Assembly: GCF_000143415.4 (NCBI RefSeq)
Contig: NW_003314275.1
Span: 565,980-629,979, forward strand
Direction: 5' to 3'
Length of the DNA stretch: 64,000 bases
Origin: Selaginella moellendorffii
Taxonomy: Eukaryota; Streptophyta; Lycopodiopsida; Selaginellales; Selaginellaceae
This document shows positions 56,880 to 64,000 of this stretch, piece after piece. The notes beneath the pieces were generated by a model. The model was not told where the DNA came from, made no database searches, and worked only from the letters and a program-made list of their open reading frames with translations. Position numbers and translations under genes: made by a program. Every line of letters begins with the position of its first letter. Within the stretch, counting starts at the first letter, position 1.

Positions 56880-58956
56880 ATGTTTCGATCGGCCGTCAAG
56901 GCCTTGGCAGATCGGCGTGGGGGCAGCGCCGCCGTGAGCAGCAGCTCCTTGTGCTCCAATGCCTCGATCGCATTCGCCGCCCCGGGCAATCTCTCCAGGT
57001 ACCTCCTCCCCACGATATTTCGCGATTCCTTCTCCTCGGCGGCGCTCCCGGCGGTGGATCTCGACGCGACCTCGATCGACAGAGCGCCGGAGCACGACGC
57101 CAAATCCAAGGGCGGCGGCGCCGCCTCCAGCTCCGCCAAAAGGCCCGCCTTCACGGAGCTTGTGGCGACCAAGAAGGGCCAAAAGCCGCGAGTGGTGGTG
57201 CTGGGCACGGGCTGGGCAGCGTGCCGCCTCCTCAAGGATCTCAACACTGACGTCTACGACGTGGTTTGCATCTCGCCCAGGAACCATATGGTTTTCACGC
57301 CGCTTCTGGCATCGACATGCGTCGGGACGCTGGAATTTCGATCGGTCTCGGAGCCCGTTCGAAGCATCCAGCCGGCGCTCTCCAGGTCCCCGGATTCCTA
57401 CTACTTCCACGCCTACTGCACCAGCATAGATCCCATGAACCACGCGGTAAGAACAGCTCAAAGAGATGACAAACTTTGTGTTGTCATCGATCGATCAAAT
57501 CTCTTCTTTGGATCTTTGGTGGAAGTTCCAACGTTTCGTTTGTGTCCTACGCAGGTATACTGCGAAGCTCTGGATGACGAAGGCGTGACCGAAGGGAACT
57601 GGAAGTTTAAAGTTTGCTACGACAAGCTGGTGATCGCGTCCGGGGCCGAGCCTTCCACTTTTGGGATCAAGGGCGTGAACGAGTACGCCACTTTTCTGCG
57701 AGAAGTTCCTCATGCCAGAGACATCCGCCGGCGTCTTCTTCTCAATCTGATGCTCTCTGATATTCCTGGTATGGCTAGCTTTTCGTTTTCTTCTGCTTCT
57801 TTCGACATGCCAACCTGGTTTTCTCGCAGGTGTTCCGATCGAAGAGAAAGAGAGGCTTTTGCATTGTGTTGTTGTTGGCGGCGGTCCTACTGGCGTTGAG
57901 TTCAGCGGTGAGCTGAGCGATTTCATCAGACGCGACGTGCACGAGAAGTATTCCCATGTCAAGGAATACGTTCATGTCACTCTCATTGAGGTATGGAGCT
58001 TTTCCTCGGTTTCTGTTCACGGTTTTTAAATGGTACTTCATATCATGCAGGCGAATGAGATCCTCTCGTCATTCGATGTTCGATTGAGGCAATATGCCGT
58101 GAATCATCTAAGCAAGGTGTGTAGTCATCTCTCTTTTCACCTCTGAGCTGCTTGGTCGTGCAGTCCGGCGTAAAACTTCTCAGAGGAGTCGTGAAGGAAG
58201 TATTCGCCGACAGGCTGATTCTCAACGATGGGTCAACAGTCCCATATGGTGTACTAGTGTGGTCGACTGGGGTTGGGCCTTCAAATTTCGTGAAGAAGCT
58301 CGAGTTTGAGAAATCTCCTGGTGGAAGGTGAGTGGTGATCCTGCTCTTCGTAGCTCTCTTTTTATGACGGTTTTGATGATCCCAGAATTGGAGTTGACGA
58401 GTATATGCGAGTTCCTCAGTTCGAGGACGTCTACGCCATTGGAGATTGTGCTGGGTATCTCAAGTCGACAGGAAAGCCCATCCTCCCTGCTCTAGCTCAA
58501 GTAAGCTGGCCTACTGTTTTTCCTTTCTTCTTTTTCTCTAAAGCGCTGTGTGTGTCTACTGCAGGTTGCTGAAAGACAAGGGAAGTACTTGGGCGCTGCT
58601 TTGAATTCCTTGGCACTGGCTGGTGGTGGCCGAGCAGGGGCGGCTAAAACCACCAAGCTTGGTGAGCCTTTCGTGTACAGACATCTTGGGAGTATGGCGA
58701 GTGTGGGTCGATACAAAGCGCTGGTTGATCTGCGCGAGAATAAAGTGAGAAGAGCTTTTATCTTTAATGGTCGAGGTAACAAATGATGTTTTGTGATTGA
58801 TAGGATGCCAAGGGGCTTTCTTGGGCTGGTATCTTGAGTTGGTTGGTGTGGAGATCAGCATATTTAACTCGGGTTGTAAGTTGGAGAAATCGCTTCTACG
58901 TTGCTGTCAACTGGGCAACAACGTTTGTGTTTGGACGAGACATTTCAAGATTTTGA
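56880..58956 (+). CDS. Internal type II NAD(P)H dehydrogenase (NDA type)
   Basis: A rotenone-insensitive flavoprotein that passes electrons from NAD(P)H to ubiquinone without pumping protons, on the matrix side of the inner mitochondrial membrane. The N-terminus [18 protein letters not shown] is a mitochondrial presequence; an in-frame ATG at 56808 is an alternative start. Two nucleotide-binding folds are visible, [14 protein letters not shown] (FAD) and [16 protein letters not shown] (NADH), with [17 protein letters not shown] and [10 protein letters not shown] between and after. There is no EF-hand insert, which argues for NDA or NDC rather than NDB. The C-terminus [19 protein letters not shown] and FGRDISRF is typical of NDA. 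About nine short introns. The gene is divergent to ceramide kinase. Confidence 0.93.
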
Positions 58957-60730
58957 GGGTCTTTTTAAATTTATTTATTTATTTATTTTTTTGTAGTTTA
59001 GGGCGTAGTTTGTAACGTAACTTTTATTCTTTTCTCTAAGTAAAATAAAACATATTCAAATTTTTATTATGCCACTTCTCTAATTTTAGGTATTTATATT
59101 ATTATTATTAATTTTTAATCTTGTTGATTGACATTTTTGTTGTTGCAGTAGTTAGAATTTGGTAGCACCACTACATATCATGAGAATTTTGTCAATCATT
59201 CTATAACAATTTTATCTAAACATACTATGAGAATTTTGTCATTTCTTTTGTCGAAAGAAGATTTTGTGCTCAACAATATTTTTATATTATTTTTTTTAAA
59301 AGTTCGATGCTAGGATTGACAAAACAACAGTGTTTAACAATAACAAAGTAATAATATTATGTTTATTACATTTTCTTGTGTTAGAGCTAAACATTTATGT
59401 GCTTGTTTTATTTTATAAATTTATTTCTTTATTATATGCTTTTTTGTAGAAAATTTTATATAATTTTATTTCAATGTTCAAAAATAATATAAAACAAACT
59501 AACCAAAAAAAATTAAATGAAATTCCATGTAAAATGGCTAATGAATTTTACAAGACCTCACATATAACATATTGTTACAATATTTATTTTTATTAAGATA
59601 GTATTTGACTCACATTAAAGTATGTTAAATTCACTTTTTTAGTGATTTTGAGTTTACTCATATCACATTAACTTTTTTTACAATTTTGGATTATTACAAC
59701 TATAATAGGTAGTTCAAGTATAATAAGTTTAAATTAATGATGTTAGTAATTTACAAAAAAATAAATTTAAGATGTAAATTTTTAAAGAATATTAAAAATG
59801 AATTCTTTCACTTTAATGTTTTACTTTAACCAAATCAGATATTTCTGTATAAATTTTATTTAAAAACAATTAAGTGTGGGATTTATTTAGTGAGGAAGTA
59901 AAATTATATAAGTTATGTATCTATGTATTTACCAATAAATTTCTACTAAAATTTTGGTAAAACCCATATAAATGGCTTTAAGATTATAGCAATTATGTAT
60001 GAATTAAATAAGCATGAATATAAATTATACATCACATTATTTTATTAAAAATGTATAAAATATATTATTATTCCCAGGTAATTTTCAATTTTATTTTTGA
60101 ATTTTATTTTTATTTTTAAGTAACATTCTCTAATAAATATGCAATATTGCAATTTTTTATTGATAATATAAAAAAATAAAATATACTTTTATTGAAATAA
60201 GATTTAAATTTTGATCAATTTCATTTTTATTTTTAGATTGATGCCAAAATGTATATATATCATTGAGATACGATAACCATATTGTTACAGTTGTTTCAAC
60301 ACTAGAGTTCAAGTTCTTCAATGTCGCCAATTGCCTTTGTAGTTGTAAGAAAAATGAAAATTCTTATAAATATTTTTATTTGTATTGATATTAAGAATAA
60401 TAAATTATCCACTTTACATTAAAAAAATTCAAAAGTAATTTATATAGTTAATTCTAACATATATATTGTGAGGATCTTTTTTGCAATGTTGACATCATAT
60501 GCCTTCTCCATGATCTTTGAGAACTTGTAAAATCTGACTTTATGTCTTAAAGTTATGCTATGTTTAATTAAAATATTAAAATTATATATTATAAGTTAAA
60601 TTTTATCAAGAAATTCAACATCTACTGAAACTGCCCTGGAAAAAAAAGAGAAAAAGAATGTATTAGACAATGGTGACAATTATCCAAAGCACTCCATGCT
60701 CATCAATCCCTCATCTGAAAAAACAAAACC
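58957..60730. other. AT-rich spacer without a supported gene
   Basis: Very AT-rich sequence with no frame above chance length and no splice-joined protein that I can see. Confidence 0.65.
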
Positions 60731-60731
60731 T

Positions 60732-61290
60732 CTAAAACTCCATCTCAAGCTTGCTTTCAACACCTCCGGTGGCCTTCAGGAGATGCACATTCGCCTGGAG
60801 TGTGATCACTATGATATGCTTGTTTTCGTCCATGTATCTGCCCGAGAACAGATTTGCAGCCTCTGAAGGAACAGCGAAGAACACGGTTACTACCACAGGA
60901 GTAGTGGTAACTTTGGCATATATGCGGGTTTGTAGCACAGGTATGAAAGCTCCATCCAGTGTATATGCTCCGAGGCGATCGCTACATATGCATTCTCCTC
61001 CTGTATGCACTCCTGGAAACACACTGTACGCAAGTTCGTGTACTTCCACAAGAAACTCACCTTGTGAAACAGAACTTCTTCCTCGCTTTCAGAAACTGTA
61101 GCATCGCCCTTTTTCTTTCTAATTGCCACTCCAACGAATGCAGCTAAATGGGGTTAAAGCTTCTGCACGGGATAACATTTGCACTGCGGTATAAATCCAT
61201 CCGTTGTGAACCAGCACCACCATGCTATTAAGCCTCGTGTATAAGAACACCTCAAATTCCAAGGACATACTGGACGGGATGACGCAATTC
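60732..61290 (-). CDS. Unrecognised spliced gene
   Basis: Not recognised. On the minus strand three coding-like blocks lie in order: one with MSLEFEVFLYTRLNSMVVLV, one with AFVGVAIRKKKGDATVSESE followed by EEVLFHK and a GTGAGT donor near 61060, and one with GVHTGGECICSDRLGAYTL to the C-terminus ATGGVESKLEMEF, stop at 60732. The last block follows an acceptor GTTTCCAG near 61015. The joins are plausible, but I could not fix every boundary. The mix of a membrane-like first block and a charged KKKGDATVSESEEE segment recalls plant DUF1218-type small membrane proteins only vaguely, and I do not claim it. Confidence 0.35.
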
Positions 61291-61525
61291 AACATGAGAT
61301 AGAGAGAGAGAGAGAGCATATATATAATCCTTAAGGTTGAAAATCTTACTTTGAGACATGCCTTCTCGATCGATCCTTGTGAACAAAAGAGGCTTGCCAG
61401 TGCGGGCTAAGCAGGTCGAATGGGCCTTCTACAGCTACTTAAAAGGGCAAAGATGGTGGTGAATATATTTCGCTAGTATACGCTCAAATCCAATTTAGAT
61501 TTATATATTTACTGTACAATATAGT

Positions 61526-62566
61526 TTATTCCAATTTTCTCCACAGAAACGCAGCTTCGTCTGGACGACAACACCGGTAATGTGCTGTATGTATCCACGA
61601 AGGCCAGACCAAATATTTCCCAGCTTGTGCGGACAATTCAAGCCCTTGGGGTTGTTGCTTGCTGGCTACCACAACGTGTGTCACCGTATCATCTATATCG
61701 ACTACGCACTCAGCTCCCAACGCCTGGCAAGAATCCCACAAAAGCTCATGAGCTGCTTGGGTTTTGGCGCATATCACGATCTTGCAACCCGAGAGTGCAT
61801 GCCCTTTGACCTCTCTCATTGTTTGTCGAACATCCCCCGCAAAGCATCCATATTCTTGGAAGAACTCGCTGTGAATCCTCTTCAGCCCCTCCAAGAGTTT
61901 TGCGAGCGTGGCCTTCGTTGCCACCTCATCCTTCTTCTTGCTTGTCAAGCTAGAGCTTTCACGTAGGCCAAATAAACCAGTGCTTGATCGAAAGAAACGG
62001 TATTGATCGTAGACAGGGATCAAGTTCTTGTGATGCTTCTTGGGCCAGACATAATCGCTATCATCCACGATCAGCGTGATCGATTCATCCCCCGGTACAG
62101 TATCCAAGTCTTTCATCGCCTTCATACAGTTGTGATCCCTGGAGAAAATATGGCCCTTGAACAAGCTTCCAGTCGGATCCAACAGCTTAGCCATGGTCTC
62201 GGCATAGATCTCGCGCCCATTGGTGTATATGTGCAAATCAAAGAATTTGCTAGCTTCCTCAAGAAACTTAAAGGCGAATGGCCGAATCTTGGTCCATACC
62301 TGCAGGCTCTCTACCTTGTGAAGGAGCTTTCTTCTCTTGGGTGCCTTCTCTTGCCAATCATAGATTTTCTCGAGATACAAGCGTTCTTCCTCATCGACCT
62401 TTGAGAACGAAGCGGAATTGAGCAGTGTGTGATCCAGATCTAGCACAAGGATTAGTTTTTGCTGCTGTAGAACCTTCTGGGTGTACTCTTTCCGCAGCTG
62501 TGCATCGAAATCTTCTTCTTCTTCTCCGCCTTCAAACTCGCTCCTCCCTCTCTTCCTTGACGCCAT
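61526..62566 (-). CDS. RNA polymerase II CTD phosphatase-like, CPL4/FCP1 type
   Basis: Removes phosphate from the RNA polymerase II C-terminal repeats in the nucleus. One exon of 346 residues. The FCP1-homology domain has the catalytic DLDHTLLNS at about residues 43-51, VWTKIRPFAFKFLEEAS, DLHIYTNGREIYAETMAKLL, and the second acidic motif VDDSDYVWPKHH-like block. A BRCT domain follows at about residues 250-346 (GCKIVICAKTQ, DDTVTHVVVASK, WPSWIHTAHY). FCPH followed by BRCT and nothing else is the CPL4 layout. The ATG at 62566 is preferred over the in-frame 62602, since a TATA box lies just upstream of 62602 and would place the transcript start after it. An acidic, basic-led N-terminus (MASRKRGRSEFEGGEEEE) fits nuclear location. 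Confidence 0.93.
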   Translation of the reverse strand: MASRKRGRSEFEGGEEEEDFDAQLRKEYTQKVLQQQKLILVLDLDHTLLNSASFSKVDEEERLYLEKIYDWQEKAPKRRKLLHKVESLQVWTKIRPFAFKFLEEASKFFDLHIYTNGREIYAETMAKLLDPTGSLFKGHIFSRDHNCMKAMKDLDTVPGDESITLIVDDSDYVWPKKHHKNLIPVYDQYRFFRSSTGLFGLRESSSLTSKKKDEVATKATLAKLLEGLKRIHSEFFQEYGCFAGDVRQTMREVKGHALSGCKIVICAKTQAAHELLWDSCQALGAECVVDIDDTVTHVVVASKQQPQGLELSAQAGKYLVWPSWIHTAHYRCCRPDEAAFLWRKLE

Positions 62567-62601
62567 GTCGAGAAAACCTAAATCACCCTTTTGGCTCGTC
62601 A

Positions 62602-62612
62602 CTTATATAGTG
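62602..62612 (-). promoter_or_regulatory. TATA box for the CPL4-like gene
   Basis: Minus strand CTATATAAGTG lies about 40 bp upstream of the preferred ATG at 62566. The whole divergent spacer to the STK19 start codon is 90 bp. Confidence 0.55.
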
Positions 62613-62656
62613 AAGGATAGAGAACGAATATTCCTGCCGGTGAAGAACCCTAATTT

Positions 62657-63929
62657 ATGGCGTCTAGCTCTACCGCCAACGACAGCGAGGACGAAGAGAT
62701 TTGTGGTGAGCACTTTATTCATTCCATGGCGCTTGTTCTTGAGGATCTCGTGATTTTCAGACACGATGGTTGCCATTCAGCTGATGCTCGCGCAATTCCC
62801 AAAGCTAGAACAGGTAAATCTTGCAGCTCCTTTTCTTTGTTCTTTCTCCCAATTGGAGTTTCTCTTTGGTGCTTGCTTTGTAAGTGGAACTTGCGGCCAT
62901 TTGTGCTGCGCACGCAGCTCTACAGTAGTGTCAAGGACCGAACTACAGTGGATAAAGAACTAGAGGTACTCTTGGAAATCTTTTACTAGTTTTTGTCACT
63001 CTCCTCTTTTTTTTTCTGCTGGATCCAGGCATTGAAGCAGCAGCAAGTGGTCCGAATGTTCAAGCTCAATTCGGGGCGAGATGATTTTGCAGTGATGCTG
63101 CTGGAGNNNNNNNNNNNNNNNNNNNNNNNNNNNNNNNNNNNNNNNNNNNNNNNNNNNNNNNNNNNNNNNNNNNNNNNNNNNNNNNNNNNNNNNNNNNNNN
63201 NNNNNNAGGTAATCACTTCTCTCATCTCTGCATGGAATGGGTGGCTAGTTCTCAAGTTCTTTTCTGTTTCTTCTTCTTGCACAGATCGATGCTGCTAAGC
63301 AGAGAATGGAAAGTAAGCATTCAGCTGATACAACCATCGTTTTCGACTGGTTTCAAAACTACGTTCTTGGATCGAGCCCGGATTTGTCAATCTCAAACTC
63401 CCACCTGGTATGAAACATTTGTTTTCTCATTCTCGTTTTCACAGCTAGTTTATCTCAGGTTTCTCTCCTCTCGCGAGGTGGGAAAACAACTGATAAGCAA
63501 ATCTCCGTGCTCATCAATGCCGGATTTCTGGTGCGTGCTCTTTACAATCTGTTTTTTTCTCGATGAAAAGTTTGGTGTCATTCAAAACAGGTGAGACAAA
63601 TGTCCGATTCAGAAGACTATTGGTTTTCCATACCTGGAATTGGATGGGCGATGAAGAACTTGACACAGGTATAGTCTCTATAACGTTTTGAAAACTTCTT
63701 TTTGGTTCTTCTCTTAACAATCTTTGTGTTTTCCCAGGGAAGGAAAGAGGTGACTCAATTGCTGCGCAAGCGGCAGTCCAAAGAGGCCTTGCTATCAGTC
63801 CTGGAGAAGCGGAAGCTGCGAAGCTCAAGCCTGGGAATGCGGTTTCACTTGAGAGATTTACTGGGTTCCAGCGTCCTGGTATCTGTGGAGACAACCTCTG
63901 GAGCTCTCATTCGTCTTGCAAAGCGATGA
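62657..63929 (+). CDS. STK19: STK19 homologue (winged-helix DNA repair factor)
   Basis: STK19, first described as a kinase, is now seen as a winged-helix DNA-binding protein in transcription-coupled repair. The exons encode MASSSTANDSEDEEICD, then TMVAIQLMLAQFPKLEQ, then LRPFVLRTQLYSSVKDRTT with VDKELE, then QVVRMFKLNSGRDDFAVMLL, then the gap. They continue with DWFQNYVLGSSPDLSIS, ISVLINAGFLVRQMSDSED, YWFSIPGIGWAMKNLTQGRK and finally LGMRFHLRDLLGSSVLV and SVETTSGALIRLAKR. These match STK19 blocks in order (DTxxAxxxLxxxFPK, VKDRTxVDxEL, FKLGSGRDE, INAGLL, PGxGxF, GRxxV, HDLIG, TTSGTLLRL). The 100-base gap removes part of one exon. The annotation is by similarity; no kinase motifs are present. 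Confidence 0.88.
63107..63206. other. Assembly gap (100 N)
   Basis: Exactly 100 N within an STK19 exon, ending just before an AG|GTAATC splice donor. The round length suggests a placeholder of unknown true size. Confidence 0.99.
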
Positions 63930-64000
63930 AAACCAATCTTTGCGAGCTCAAAACCAGTCTTTGCGAGCTCAAGAACCGATCTTTGCGAGCTCAAAAACCA
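63930..64000. repeat. 21-22-bp tandem repeat after STK19
   Basis: Three units of the form ACCRRTCTTTGCGAGCTCAA start directly at the stop codon and run to the end of the window, where a fourth begins. They probably lie in the 3' untranslated region; the array continues outside the window. Confidence 0.9.

Noticed and set aside
1-64000. CRISPR array, bacterial operon or organellar insertion
   Set aside because: No regularly spaced repeats, genes are intron-rich and nuclear in type, and no plastid or mitochondrial gene was recognised.

Overview
This is nuclear DNA from a land plant. Genes carry many short introns (about 50-100 bp) with good GT...AG junctions, proteins have plant-type mitochondrial or plastid presequences, and several families are plant-restricted: KUP/HAK potassium transporter, type II metacaspase, MIKC*-type MADS protein, family-1 UDP-glycosyltransferase, plant ceramide kinase. 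Dense short-intron genes between AT-rich repeat plains, together with the protein sequences, suggest a lycophyte such as Selaginella. That assignment is my inference, not shown directly. A 100-base run of N at 63107-63206 marks a scaffold gap.

Layout. 1-7.2 kb is a decayed repeat field with a Ty3/gypsy pol fossil and a long direct repeat. 7.2-28 kb is gene-dense: HUS1 (-), a broken lipoxygenase (+), type II metacaspase (-), 2-oxoglutarate dehydrogenase E1 (+, with a frame-breaking internal duplication), a glycerol-3-phosphatase-like HAD protein (+), a KUP potassium transporter (-), a MIKC*-like MADS gene (-), aspartylglucosaminidase (+), a small unknown gene (-) and proteasome assembly chaperone 2 (-). 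28.2-43 kb is rearranged: a second copy of the PAC2/RPN3 junction starts at 28321, is interrupted by about 13 kb and resumes at 41581. The interrupting DNA holds a 4CL-like fragment, two head-to-head citrate synthase genes, a UDP-glycosyltransferase and an AT-rich repeat plain. 42.8-48.5 kb has RPN3 (-), a small basic protein (+), a THUMP/TAN1-like protein (+) and an FCP1-homology phosphatase (+). 48.5-54 kb is AT-rich with microsatellites and one orphan reading frame. 54-59 kb has ceramide kinase (-) and an internal type II NAD(P)H dehydrogenase (+). After another AT-rich plain come an unrecognised gene (-), a CPL4-type CTD phosphatase (-) and an STK19 homologue (+).

The genes are mostly unrelated housekeeping functions: DNA-damage response (HUS1, STK19), proteasome (PAC2, RPN3), mitochondrial metabolism (OGDH E1, NDA, citrate synthases) and CTD or HAD-type phosphatases. 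Only PAC2 and RPN3 are neighbours with a shared function. Several gene pairs are divergent across short spacers: MADS/aspartylglucosaminidase (117 bp) and CPL4/STK19 (90 bp). The most notable observations are the split PAC2 duplicate, a citrate synthase paralogue that has lost two of three catalytic residues while keeping a full frame, unusually many GC-AG introns in that gene, tandem debris derived from a citrate synthase first exon, and a frameshifting 71-bp duplication in the OGDH gene. I did not find anything I would call a new biological system. Exon boundaries were placed by eye from splice consensus, reading frame and family alignment remembered from general knowledge; no search was run.
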